From positions 61,268,039-61,332,038 of the forward strand of contig OY294067.1 of NCBI GenBank assembly GCA_958510875.1: a stretch of DNA of 64,000 nucleotides, in the 5' to 3' direction. The translations under genes were made by a program, and so were the position numbers. Below the pieces are notes generated by a model that was given only the letters and a program-made list of their open reading frames with translations, made no database searches and had not been told where the DNA came from. This stretch comes from Endomychus coccineus. Lineage: Eukaryota > Arthropoda > Insecta > Coleoptera > Endomychidae. Below are positions 37,880-49,948 of the stretch, piece by piece; position 1 is the first letter of the stretch, and each line of letters opens with the position of its first letter.

Positions 37880-38719
37880 ATATGTTTACTGTGCAACAGA
37901 AAAGAGGAATCTAAAAGAAATATAGAATTAGCGAGACTTGGACTTCGAGATCAAGGAAAAAAATGCTTAAAGTATCGCAGGCAAATTTTCCTCCTGCAAA
38001 ATGTGGAGATATTGTAAGGTTGCGTGCAGGGCCGGATTTAGAAGTCTGGATGTTTCGGGGCAACAAAGGAGTGAAGACCCCCTGGCCCCAAATTATTTTC
38101 TAAATAAAATGAACAATTTTTCCAGTCGAGTATTTGAATAAATAATTTATTGTAAACCAAGTAAATTCTTTTAGTATTTAACAAACATATATAACTATAA
38201 TCGGAAACAAGAATTAGCAAAAAAAATATCAAAGGAAAAATTTTTTACTAGTGTTTACTAGTCGGAATTTAAAAGATTTTTTTTCGAAGTCTATTGTGGG
38301 GACCCCTCTTTTGTGGAGGCCCCGGGGCTATAGCCCCGGTTGCCCTCCCCTAAATTCGGCAGTGGTTGCATGTTCCTGATGTTGACAGAGGTCGTACAGA
38401 TTCCAGAAATATCCTTACATGTGTTTCAAATGTGGATGGTGACTATTATCAACTGGCTACAAAACATGGGACGTAATCACAGATGTATACTAGAAATCAG
38501 TTTTCCATCTGTAAGGAAAATTTTATCAATATATCTGAAACTTCTTCTACAAAAATATCAATGCGTGAAATTGTTGCTTTGGAATCAAGATTTGGAGGAC
38601 AAGGATATAAGCGTTCCAATTGTGCACAAAAATGCAACACCAAGAAATGTAACTGTGAAGTTCATGGAATTATTTGTATTTCTAAGTGCCATAACAGTTT
38701 GCCATGTACTAATAAATAA
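37880..38719 (+). pseudogene. KRBA2-like/Ginger integrase C-terminus, interrupted by a MITE
   Basis: The upstream part (about 37887-38026) reads CLLCNRKEESKRNIELARLG, then ANFPPAKCGDIV. Downstream of the MITE the frame continues PDVDRGRTDSRN, NVDGDYYQLATKHG, MYTRNQFSICKENFINI, LESRFGGQGYKRSN, and a Cys-rich tail CNTKKCNCEVHGIICISKCH ending at TAA 38717-38719. The Cys-rich GGQG-type tail is characteristic of KRBA2-like and SCAN/KRAB-labelled transposon proteins. One in-frame stop (about 38474) and the MITE disable it. The reading frame is preserved on both sides of the MITE, so that insertion is relatively young. Confidence 0.75.
38027..38364. mobile_element. hAT-type MITE, 338 bp
   Basis: It begins CAGGGCCGGATTTAG and ends CTAAATTCGGCAGTG, an imperfect terminal inverted repeat of hAT type. 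It is flanked by the 8-bp duplication GTTGCGTG/GTTGCATG (38019-38026 and 38365-38372, one mismatch). C- and G-rich subterminal tracts such as CCCCGGGGC lie inside. It interrupts the Ginger integrase frame. Confidence 0.85.
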
Positions 38720-40079
38720 GTTTTTTTAATTCTTATAGCGAAAAATGCTGTAATACCTCATTACCTATGAGTAGGTACGTTGTAACGAATGAGTATTTTT
38801 TAAATTCTATAGCCAATAGGGCAATAGCATTAATGATAAGTGTAAGTTATTGTTTACTTTACTTGACAGGTACTGCTATTTGTATTACTGATTTAAGATT
38901 TTGATTAATAAACAAGTTCTATTTGTTTTATTTCTTATAGTTCTATGATTTTATTTATTGTAACAATTTGTGAGTTCATTTGAATTCAGGCCCGAACTTC
39001 TGTTTTGCAGATATCTTTGCTAAATCATTATAATTTAACTCATCATGAAGAGAATGAAGATTAACCAAGTCGTCGTGGTGTATGATAACATTCACTGGTG
39101 AATGACCGGAAACATAAAGAACACAATAAATGATAAACAATCACCAGCTAGCTTGGTGGTTGTTAACATACACCAGTGTATCTTAAGATACACTCCGCTT
39201 CGGACAATCACCGTAACATATATATAGAATTGTGTTCAATAGGTATTTTATTACTTTATTTGTAGATTTATAATGCAGATTGTGTGGGTTCATTCAAGGA
39301 CTTTATTATGAAATGATTTGTTATTTGTTCGTTTATTTTATTGGTTAGTTTGTATGTCATCCATTTAATAATTAGCTCCAACTAATTTAAATTTTAGATT
39401 TTTACGTTAGTGGTGAGCTGTATTCCAATTTATCTAAGTATCAGAGATAAAACCTAGGGTGGGAATGCATGTTGCATGTTTATAAGTATCCACTCAGGTA
39501 AATGTTGCTACGTGCGTCTTTTTCCAAGATACAGAAAATTTATCCATGCCTCATTAGCTAATTGCATCAAGCTTCTTTTATAATCTGCAAATTGAAAACA
39601 ATCCCATTAACATTAATTCCTTGCTCTAACTTTATCAAAGTATCTGAAATACATAGAAGGCTTTATGTTATTACAAGTATTGTACTTGAGAAGATGTACT
39701 ATGTTTCAATTATAATTCAACATTTTTGTAGGATATCACTTTGTGGCAATGGATAGATAATGCAACCAAAATTGAAAAGAAGGACCAGAATAAATTTTTG
39801 TCTCGGTCCTAGGATGCCATTTTCCCCTTAATGTGTATCCATCCCTTCTAGTGGGTGACAAATTTGAAATTCAAAATGACCCCACAAATGAATTCTTTTT
39901 TATTATTGAATTTGTACATCTTGGTGGGAAATATATAGGCACGATGTCGAACGATTTCTCGCAAACAACTCAATGACCTTAAATTTCATCGGAACAAAAA
40001 TTGAAGGCAATGTAGAAACACAAATTTGGTTTCTCACCTGTCATATCTGTAGGAGCTATGTATTATCGAGTTAAATCAC
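38720..40079. other. Ginger 3' flank and unassigned intron
   Basis: 38720-39218 is the non-coding 3' part of the Ginger element. From 39223 onward nothing is recognised. Confidence 0.5.
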
Positions 40080-40169
40080 GGTGAAGGTTGCGCCCTGTTC
40101 ACCCAAAACAGAAATACAAACATTCAAAGGATAACTGCGATCCGGAAGCTTTTTGCCATTGAACTTTTT

Positions 40170-40445
40170 TTAATAAATTGTGAGGTCGCAATGCTGGGTA
40201 GCATGAGAATGACAGCGAAGCTAGTGTGGGATAGTATCAACACGTTGAACAAGCTTAGTGAAGACGAAGGCAAACTCACCCTATTCTGGGTCCCCAGTTA
40301 CTCTGGAAGAATGAGAAACGAAATGGCCGATGAGCTTGAAAGACATGGGGTTGAATTTCCCCAAATAGGCCCCGAATCAGCATCGAAGAGACAATCCACT
40401 GCTGGCTCAGTACACAATGCTAGTGAACGGTTGCAGGCAGGATAA
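40170..40445 (+). pseudogene. Retrotransposon RNase H domain
   Basis: The frame from about 40190 reads MLGSMRMTAKLVWDSINTLN, then KLTLFWVPSYSGRMRNEMAD, then ELERHGVEFPQIGPE. This is the RNase H C-terminal half of insect non-LTR elements: the VPGHSG...GNE.AD block, with the His changed to Tyr (VPSYSG) and the Asp of MADE retained. It ends at a stop near 40445; zinc-knuckle remnants follow in other frames. Inactive. Confidence 0.75.
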
Positions 40446-40916
40446 AGCACTGATTGGACAATGAAGAAGCCTGGTTTCAGCAAGTCAGGAATATGGTTAA
40501 AGCCAATGACAAACTGCTAGCACAGGTCGCGCAAACGAAAAAAGGAAACATTCATGCACATTATGTCCAGATGAGTAACAATGATCCCCCCAAGACGCAG
40601 GACGCAGGGCCTTATCTCTAGAGCTATGCGACAGTGAGGAAATCCAGAGACTAGATACGAAGAAGGTAATAAACCTCTTCAGGGCAGTAGTCGCTTACCC
40701 AGTCCCGACTGGATGTTGAATAGGTAGCTGTTTAACCACCGCGGGAACCTAATGAACACTCTTGAGTGGGGACTGATCCCGTTTACCTTTGGAGCTTGAT
40801 AAACACTATTGAGTGAGAACCGCTTCACTAGGCCGACGTTGAATAAATATATCACGAGGATGTTGTTAACCTCTTCATAGCTCATTCACCTTGGCGAGCA
40901 TCGTAGACACTCTCTA

Positions 40917-42742
40917 TAGTCCAGGCTGTGATCCGGAAAATAAAATAAAAAAAACATGTAGGTTCGAATCGAAAAATTTTTGTTGCATTAGCTTCAGGAG
41001 GTTCTCAGGATCATTCATACACCTTAAAACCTCTTGGGAACCCCAACCCCACCCATTGGGGGCGACATTTGCAACATGCCAAGTCATGAATTGTATTTTC
41101 TACAAAAAAAGGTATTTTGGCATTTCGAGTGCATCTAAGAAGTTTTTGGGTCGCTAAACACGAATCCGTAGCCAGATTTACTTGCAATCCATCGTAGGGG
41201 TGGTCAAATCGACAAAATTGGCCAATTCTTCACCCCTTATATGTTATTCTGCAATTTACGTGTTTTTGTCAATTCGAGTGCACCAAGAGGGTTTTTTGGG
41301 TCGCTGAACACGAATCCGAAGACAGATTTACTTAAAATTCATCGTTGAGGTGGTAAAATTGGTCAATTTTGCACCCTTAATATGTTGTTTTGCAATTCAC
41401 GTGTTTTAGGCATTTCGAGTGCACCAAGGAGGTTTTTTGAGTCGCTGAATACGATTCCAAAGCCAGATTTACTCGAATATCATCGTGAGAATGGGAAACT
41501 TACAAAAATTTCTAATCTGACACGCTTCTAAATTTTTATTATTTTTGCATTTTAAAATTATTTCGGAGTTTTCTCCTTTTTCAATATTAAGAGGATAGGA
41601 ATATTAGTAATTGTTTGAAAAAGAACACAAATATTTAATAACTACACTTTCATGTTCAAAAAACACTTGATTGATAACACTTAAATGCAACAACTTTCAT
41701 ACACTGACAAACGCTTCTGCGTTCTTGAACCATAAAATACAAAATGAGACATAAATTGAACTATATAAAATACAAATATTCAACTAAAATAATATCAACG
41801 CTGTGAAACGAATGTAGCTACAAGAGAGAATGTTGTTCTTTGTCGTCTATAAAGAAACTGAACAGATTGTTATGTCCGACATAAGAAGGTGAAAAAAAAT
41901 CTCTCATTTCAAGCAGTGGACCACGGCATAAACAGATGCGACGTTTGAACACATGCACATGTATCTGGTTATAACCTGTGTAACGATCTCAGGGCTGTAA
42001 AATGAGATAAGTTTAGAAGGATACTGTCTTTGGTTTTCTGTATATTAAATATGTATACGAAGGGGCCCAACGCATTAAAAAAAGGACACCAATATTTTGG
42101 TGTTGGTGACCAATTTTGTCTATTTCACCACCTCAACGATGAATTTTAGGTAAATCTTGCTTCGGAATCGTATTCAGCGACCCAGAAAACCCCCTTGGTG
42201 CAATCTAAATGCCTAAAACACGTAAATTGCAAAATAACATATTAGGGGTGCAAAATTGACCAATTTCGTCTATTTCACCACCTCAACGATGAATTTTGAG
42301 TAAATCTGGCTCCGGATTCGTGTTCAGCGACCCAAAAAACCCCCTTGGTGCACTCGAATTGACAAAAACACGTAAATTGCAGAATAACATATAAGGGGTG
42401 CGAAATTGGCCAATTTTGTCGATTAGACCACCCCTACGATGTATTGCAAGTAAATCTGGCTACGGATTCGTGTTCAGCGACCCAAAAAACCTACTAGGTG
42501 TACTCGAAATGCCAAAATACCTTTTTTTGTAGAAAATACAATTCAAGACTTGGCATGTTGCAAATTTGAGGGAGATTTAGGACTATTTTGCCCCCAATGG
42601 GTGGGGTTGGGGTTCCCAAGAGGTTTTAAGGTGTATGAATGATCCTGAAAACCTCTTGAATCTAATGCAAAAAAAGTTTTTGATTCGAAACTACATGTTT
42701 TTTTTTTATTATAGCTAAAATCCCGGTTCACAGCCTGGACTA
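40917..42742. mobile_element. Foldback element E3 (TAGTCCAG family), 1826 bp, nested in LINE-B
   Basis: The ends are TAGTCCAGGCTGTGA and TCACAGCCTGGACTA, with CTA repeats at 40914-40916 and 42743-42745. Each arm has three subrepeats of about 140-150 bp: TTTTTTGGGTCGCTGAACAC cores near 41148, 41298 and 41439, and complements near 42173, 42322 and 42471. The outer 200 bp (CCCACCCATTGGGG etc.) are also inverted copies. The centre (41500-42060) is AT-rich and non-coding. Confidence 0.9.
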
Positions 42743-42890
42743 CTAGTGGAAACCGCATTTTGGTATCTGAGTGAGCACTCGTGATTGGGACTCGCTGTAC
42801 TAGGTGACACATGACACGGGGTGCCAAGGGCTTCGGCCTAGATCTTAAGGAACCGGAATGCCCCCTTAATAATAATAATGACAATAGTAA

Positions 42891-44510
42891 TAATAATAAC
42901 TTCAGCGAGTTATTTGAGAAGAATCTTTCGAAAACATACTTTTTCAAAGAGAAATGGACAACTTCAAATAATTCAATAACGGTGGACTTTCAAATTTTAG
43001 AGCTTCAACTTGGGCAATCTTTCATGTATCGTCATTCCTGTCCTAGTGTCATCTTCCAAGGATACCTGCCCCATTGGAAACCTTTTTGGCCGAATAACAC
43101 AGTGAATTTTCTCCGTACACCCCAACTAGCCGATCTTTGATGGTTTTAGGAAAAATACCCTTTCCAGTAAGAAATTTAATAACAGCTCTATACTCAATTT
43201 TCGTGAATTGTGACTACTTGTTACACGATTGGCAGTAGTAAGAAAACCAATTGACCTGAAATCAAATTTTCTTTTTTCCAAGGCTATTAATGAGTCTTCG
43301 TTTTTCCTGTTATCCCTTTCATCTGCTCCGACACCTCGATCTATGTCAGGCCGGAACTTTTTGTCGCTACCCTCATTAACGGAAATAAATTCCCTTAATC
43401 TAGTAAAATAAACAAATTTTGCTAAACTTGTACTATATGAAACTATTTTCCCTCACTCAGTTATATTAGTTATTATTATTAAATAAATATATATGTTGTT
43501 GTTCATTTCAGATTATGTTATTGTGAGATATTGTGATCGATTAATATTCATAATCCAACAAAGAATATTCAAAGCGGAATCCTCTAGATAAGTATTTTCA
43601 TTCCAGGAAGTACAAACATAAGATGATTCGTCAGGTTGGCTATGCAGAAAAGGGTATCGATCAAATTGCAGATACCCGCCATTCCCTTCCCTTATCACAT
43701 CCTTAAATGGAGGATTATTGAACGATGTTATCATACATGTGGGGGAAACAATATTTCAAGATTTTTTTTGTATTAAAAGCCGACAGTGAAAGTGTTTGTA
43801 GATCAGCTAAACAGCTTATGATAAGGAGGTAATGAGAGTTGAATAATTTCCTGTGTTGCCCGCAGAGGGGTTCGTTAGTCGCGTGGCGTACACGTGACTG
43901 GAGCAGTGCTCGCTAGTTATTAGATCGATGGAATCAGTAAAGCCAGGAAGATTAACGGTTGAAACGCCCTACTGACCAAAAACTGTTTGTCTTCTATTAT
44001 TCAATCTCTTTCAGAACTATTCAAGGTATTGTTATTGTAGATTATAATTATTCAAAAAAATTGGATAATTCAAATTCAGTTCGAATCGGATGATAGTTAA
44101 GAACTTATATTTTGCACGCATAAGACCATTCAAGAAACCTGTTATCTGGAAAATTTAGTCAATCAATTGACAAGCAATCTTGTGAAATATTACGGAAGGC
44201 AATGAAGACAAAAACTTCAGAATTTATAGTACATCATGATACCAGAACTGTTTTTGTTCCTGGTAATTAATGACTACTAATAGTGATATTCATTGGCGTA
44301 TTAGGACATATTGGTGTCAGAAGTTTGTCTATGGCAGCCGCCATACAAAACCTTCTCCCACCCTACAGTTGAAGGGTAGCATCTTAGCTTTTACAAAAGA
44401 AAAACTTAATACCCAAGTATTCTTATATCGTTAGTTGTTTTACCCAGTTTCAAAGACGATAACAGCGACAGCAGTGGTGCGTTCAGAAATATGTTTTGCA
44501 GGTGTGGAAA
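42891..44510. other. Intron, unassigned
   Basis: No recognisable coding or repeat boundaries. Confidence 0.45.
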
Positions 44511-44760
44511 TTATTTCCTAGAGTTTTCACATATATTATTACACGAGAAGAAACTCAGGATTGTTCGTAGAAGATCGTGAAAGCCAGGGATGGAATGTTG
44601 GGTGAAGAGATAGGCATTGGAAGATTTATCAAAAGATTGTGAGATATAGGGTATGGGCATTGGGAAATATTTCACGACACAACTAAGCCGTTCGATATAA
44701 AAATGGAATCTGGTAGAATCAACGTATGTTTGGGAACTGAACTTCAAACATGTACTCCAT
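44511..44760 (-). pseudogene. Non-LTR ORF2 C-terminal fragment (family LINE-A)
   Basis: It is colinear at DNA level with 62880-63080 (GAAAGCCAGGGATGGAATGT against GTAAGCCAGCGGTGGAATAT; GGGCATTGGGAAATATTTCA against GGCATAGGGAAAGACCTCAC). The minus frame is shifted, giving only part of the Arg-Thr-Ala-Lys-Leu-Trp block. It has the same orientation as the 63-kb copy. Confidence 0.6.
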
Positions 44761-47700
44761 AACAGGGCGAATATGTACTTTGTAGATCAAGAGGAGCAGC
44801 TGATGCTTAGATTAGCTCTTGGCACTAAAGAGAAATCCAAGTTTCTGTTTCTTTGAGAAAGTTTTCGCTATATACCTTACAGCCACATGATCGTCCCATG
44901 AGAACGCGATGTGATGGTAATACCGAGCATGAATACTGGAGGCTCCATAGGAATAGTGGTATGTGTCATCGTCATATTTGGGATTGTGGGATCCCCATCC
45001 CTGGAGAAGTTACTAGTTTGGGTTTTGGTTGCATCAAACCCCCCTGGATTATCAGATCCCCATTTCAAGTTCTTGCTATTTTCCTATGGGTCTCTCCTCT
45101 TGATCTCTACGAAATCCATATTGTCGGTAGTTCACGACTTTACAGCTTTCTAAAATTGGATGAGCTCCATGTTGAATGCTTTCTTCATTACTTTAGAGAT
45201 TACAAATTATAGCAGTTCAATGTGTCTATAATTAGTAGGAAGGGTCATCTTTCACAATTTTGGAACTGAACTCTAGCTGTCTCACAACTGCAAGGAAACA
45301 TACCAAGTTTGTATGGAAGGGTGAACAACCTGTGCAGAACTGGTGTTAATTTGGCCTTTTTGGTATTGAGATCAAGCAGAATGCCCCTAATTCAGGGCAT
45401 ACGGTTATCGATGGTACTGATAACAGCAAAGATGTAGCTTTTTCTTGTGGTGTCATAGACAGTTCTAACTCTAACGACTAGTGTCAGCTAAAAAGCGAAT
45501 TTTGAGTTGCACACCTGCAAATAGTTCGTTGTAGGCGTAACGTTTAATTGATAACACTCACAAAATAAACGTTCCACACAATTCGCAAAACATAGTAGTT
45601 TACCCATCCTAAATTCGGAGTAGTATTCAGAACCAAGACTGATCAGGTCTACTTTTCTTCGATATAGAAAACAGTAAATCTGATTGAATCAATCCACGCA
45701 AAAATAAAACAGCGCTGCTTGCTTGTAAGCTCATGGCGCTAAAATTTTTCCTCCCAACAACTACATAATTTAAAGGAGTGTTATTCGAGAAAATCCCACA
45801 CAACTTTACAGTAAGTAAAAAAAGACAGGTGATAATTGTCACCTATAATCGAGACTTCAAAGCTTGCTAAAAGCGTTTTCTGCATGTCAAAAATACTGAA
45901 TTATTGCATGTAAAATGATTCAGAAGGAGTTTCGAAAATAGGCCGACAGTCGGCTCACCAACCTGCTAAGCTTCGAGCTGAAAAAATATTGCAAAGAGAT
46001 ACACGAATTCCAACGGGCATCTCGTGCCCTTAGTGGATAAACGCCATTCAAGTCTTGTACGAGAACTTTCGCACGCAAGCGGCAAAGTTAATACGATTGC
46101 TAAGAACCCGCTTGATGAGGAAAATGTTCCTCGATTCTCATATTCGATTCGGTTTGTAATTAGCTAGAGACCAGAAAACCTGAAAGCAATAGGAAGTGTC
46201 ACCCTAGAAAATTCAGATTTTCAATTTTCCGTCGCAGCTATGTCCATCTAATACCAATTTCTATATGCGATCATTATGAAGCCATAAGAAAATACAAAAA
46301 CAATCCCGTTATCACCAATTTCGAAACATAAGGAATAGAAATTAGGTCCGTTATCTCACCTAAGGTAGTGCAATATTCGATAATGTATAGAAATATAATT
46401 ATCATGATTCCATTGTTTTTTCAAGCGCTCATTGCAGCATGAGAGAATTCTCAGTTACCCGTTAAGATTTTCAAAGATGTAGTTCCCTCCCTCAGTCTAC
46501 GTTTTCTCGGTTTTCGCTTGTTCATTCACTACCAAGTCATCAGTGAAGCCTATACCGATTTTGTGTTCTTGCATTCCGATATCAATCAACAACGAATTGG
46601 CCACATATCAACGCTCTGGGGTATTCCTCTTATTAATTCTAGTTGCCTCTATTCTTCCTTCTTCGAGCAATATTTCACTTCCTTTCACTCGGATGACTCT
46701 GACTCAGAACTGTGAGTTGGTAAATATCTTTATTCAAGTCTATGGAGAATTATTTTCCATAACGCAGGAACTAACGGTTCAGAATAAATAAATTATTTTC
46801 CCTGCTTCAATCTAATAATTTCTCATCATTATCGACATTGATTCTTAGACAATACAAGTTCATGGAGAAGTATGTCCCATATTGTAGAGTTGAAAACTTT
46901 TCTAAAGACTATACTGCTTGCCAGAGTAAACATTGATTCTCAGAGAATTCATCGTTTACCTCAAAGTTGATTTGCAGTCTCTCTAGAATCAGGTATTCTT
47001 CTTTTTTTCATACATGTCAGTAGACGGAGAGATCGTTAAGGTTCTGTCAGGGTTTTTGTTCCTTATGAATCGAGATTAGGGTTGTTCATCTCCATTTGGG
47101 TTGAGCAGTGTTGAAGTGTTTCTTCACTTATGACGTCTGGGAGTGAAGTTTTCTGGGTCTTTAATTTCCTGATCATCGCAATGATTTTCCCTTTAGTGAA
47201 ATGTTTCCACTTTCCATTGCATGGATATCTATTGGGTTGTCGTGCCTAAACTATTCAATAGTCGAGAAGAAATTTACCGGTAGTATTTCCAGATTGAACC
47301 AATCTCCTATCTCACATGCAGAGTCTATGATTAGGGAGTTTATTCCAATAATTGAAAGTAATGATTCAACACATTTGATGATAGGTATATGATGAATTCT
47401 TGGTGTGACCTAGGATGAAATATGTATATATGCATTTGAAGCATTTTGAAACACCCATTGAAATTATGCTAGAAAAAGTATAATGAACTAATTGAATTCA
47501 CTAAGTACATTGCGATTCATCTAATTCTTACAAAATGTTATCCTTTATTATTTATTTGAACCAAGTTGGTCACTTTCATTATTTTATTCATTATTGGAAT
47601 ATGATTTCAGCAGAAATAAATGAATTCAGGAAGAGTAAGGATTCAAATCTCCATCTCGAATCCGGAAGTTCTTATTATATAACGTAGTATACGCTTTGTT

Positions 47701-49060
47701 ATTCCATTTTATTATGTTTTTTGTAAGTCAAAGTCAACGTGTTTATAAAACGCGCTGCAAAAATTGCCTTCAAAGAAAACGCGGGTGAACAATTTTTACA
47801 CAAGTCAACTTGATGGAGTGAAAAGGGGAAAGCTTAACGCGTTTAGGTTCTTAAATTTAATTTTAGTCAATCATCTAACTTCAAGATGGTTTGAGGTAAA
47901 ATTTAATTTCGCGCTCGTCGAATCTACAACAAGAGAGACATATCTAAAGTGCGAGATTTTGGCGTTTGTTTCTTATTGCATAATTCATTTAATTATTACG
48001 CGCAGTGAATTTAGAAGAGAATGTTTTACTGATATCGGTATATCTTACTTACTTTGATGTGGTAAAACAACACGTTGGGTGCTAATTCTATTTATCCTCG
48101 GTTGTTCGACCTTTTAGAACCTAATTTGATTAACTCTAGTTTTATTCCTTCATTTTGAAAGTATTGGGTTAACAAATATCAGGAATGTTCCCCAACACCT
48201 TTCAATTCATTAAGCATCTTATTCGAATACATATAACAGATTTTGTTTGTTATCATGTTATGAACGAGTTTATTAGAGGGCTAGATGAAATAGCCTAAAT
48301 AAGTGTCACTTCATTCACACAAGCAAATATAAAGAAATAGTTTTCCTGAATGTAGTATATCTATGTGTCAAGTGGCTTAGATTATTTCGAAGTTAGAAAA
48401 TGGAAAAGTTTACTGATAAGGTAATTAAAATATTTAGAACGAAAATCTACTCTAGGCTTGAGTATTGTTTCATGGCTTTTCAATGTACGTGCAGTGCATT
48501 AAATTCACTCTTTCACCACTATCAACAAAAGACTTGGCTCCAAGAATTACTTACAGGGTGTTCAAATTAGCATGTCTTACGTATCATCAGAACATCTCAA
48601 GCCTATCTCCACCGAATTTTTATTTGGAGATAGGTATACAAAGTAGAGAGGAGTCCGAATGTCACAACTAACTTATTAATGATTTTTCCACTTCTAGAAA
48701 TCATTGGAAGTGGTGGTATTCGGTCGACATATTCAAGATACGATAGTAAAAGGCAAATAAAGTTTCAGTTAGGAAACTTACAGTGAAGATTATCTGCCAG
48801 TTATCTTATGTCCGTCTTTTGAGAATAAAACTTTTACTACAGTTAATTATGCTCTTTCAGTCAGCAATCTGGCACGAATTCGTAGATAATATAACTTAAG
48901 TTATATTATTCTATAATTATCTATGCACATAACCTAATCTGACTGATATTTAATATAACTCTGAGGGTGAAGTTATATAAAGGGATTGAAATTGGAAATA
49001 TCGACAATACTTTATGATGGGGAAAAAGAAAATTACAGTCGTGGGTACATAACTTGCACC
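44761..49060. other. Intron, unassigned; 24-bp perfect palindrome at 48886-48909
   Basis: No gene is recognised over 4.3 kb. ATAATATAACTT followed by its complement forms the palindrome. Several short open frames lack support. The palindrome may be coincidental in AT-rich DNA. Confidence 0.4.
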
Positions 49061-49666
49061 CACGGTTGTATATACAGGTCTGGGAACTCGAGGCTGTTTC
49101 CTATGTGAGAAGTGAGTTCGCTAAGCGTCATTTGTTGCATAGGTGGCGCGTCAGTCGAAGAATGATCTCTGGCACGTATACGATCGTGTTCTCTGGCAAC
49201 TGTCATTGTTGACTTGTAAACACAAGGAATACCAGCGTTTTTAGAAAAAAATTACGAAACCGTGCATTGTGCTGAAATGCACAACGGGGTACAAAAGTGT
49301 AAAGCAAGAAACTTCTGTTTTTGAAGTGCCGAAAGATGCGGAAATGCGAAAAAAGTGGATGCTTGCGATTCCGGATAGAAATCGTTTTAACGAGGTCGTT
49401 TAGGTGTGCGAGCATGTATAACGAAAAAAGGGAAGTTATTTTTAAAGTGAGTAATACATTTTGACAAGAGTAACAGTTCTATTCCTCTCTCAAATCAGAG
49501 TAGTGAATATTGCGTTACTAGAAAAATTATTTTACGTAATAATGCGATTGTTGCCATACTTCGATTCAAGCGCTAGCTGGTGACTGAGCGTGGGACCACG
49601 AGCTTGGCGACATGTAAGAGACTCATGTCAAACATACGAGTTCCCAGACCTGTATGTACGACCGTG
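49061..49666 (+). mobile_element. P-superfamily transposon remnant retaining the THAP exon, 606 bp
   Basis: Terminal inverted repeats CACGGTTGTATATACAGG and, as complement, CACGGTCGTACATACAGG extend through TCTGGGAACTCG. An exact 8-bp duplication CTTGCACC flanks it (49053-49060, 49667-49674). CA-starting ends, an 8-bp duplication and an N-terminal THAP exon together point to the P superfamily. All of the catalytic region is deleted. Confidence 0.8.
49254..49423 (+). pseudogene. THAP zinc-finger exon of a P-type transposase
   Basis: The frame reads TKPCIVLKCTTGYKS (the first Cys pair, C-X4-C), VFEVPKDAEMRKKWMLAIP (the THAP Trp and Pro), then NRFNEVV and stop TAG at 49401, followed in frame by VCEH, the second metal-binding pair region. 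The likely start codon is ACG at 49254, where ATG is expected. So three lesions are visible: start loss, one nonsense codon, and a damaged final His. THAP domains bind the subterminal DNA of P elements. It is the only coding part left in this copy. Confidence 0.75.
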
Positions 49667-49948
49667 CTTGCACCTACTTTTAGCACGACAGAAGTAAGAA
49701 ATCTAGTAAGATAAGTGTTCATAGAAGAATAAAGAACATGAAGTGACAAGGAAAACATAAAGTTGGAAATATAAGACTACAACAAATAGCATTTAAAAAA
49801 AGTTTTGCTCTAGAATTAGAACTGAAAAAAAGGCAAATTCTACTCTGATATATTATTATTGCTCTATGAGTAAGCAAATGATGTACCTGTTTAGTGACAG
49901 GATACTCATAATATTAGAACACTTTTGTAAATGTTCCAAATGAAATTT

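Larger units (their letters stand above)
37625..39218 (+). mobile_element. Ginger-type DNA transposon remnant
   Basis: The ends are TGTTACTGTGAATG and, as complement, TGTTACGGTGATTG, flanked by the 4-bp direct repeat TATA (37621-37624 and 39219-39222). TGT...ACA ends and 4-bp duplications fit Ginger elements. Subterminal repeats based on CACCGGTGAATGTTAACATA occur inverted on both sides (near 37735 and 39165). The interior carries the C-terminus of a KRBA2-like integrase protein and a hAT MITE insertion. The N-terminal integrase core (HHCC, DDE) has been deleted. Confidence 0.75.
40080..42890 (+). mobile_element. RNase H-bearing non-LTR retrotransposon (LINE-B, copy 2), split by foldback E3
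   Basis: The 5'-truncated LINE starts in the RNase H region and continues to about 40916. It is interrupted by E3 and resumes at 42743, ending in a TAATAATAATAATGACAATA-type tail near 42890. Similarity to copy 1 (12290-12480) is clear over AGATGAGTAACA...ATCCAGA. No RT core is present in this copy. Confidence 0.65.

Noticed and set aside
38340..38729. 129-codon open frame on the plus strand
   Set aside because: Out of frame with the recognisable KRBA2-like protein; a shadow frame.
44853..45212. 119-codon open frame
   Set aside because: No motif, no splice support; overlaps other open frames on both strands.
46518..46800. Pair of overlapping open frames
   Set aside because: No supporting similarity or signals.
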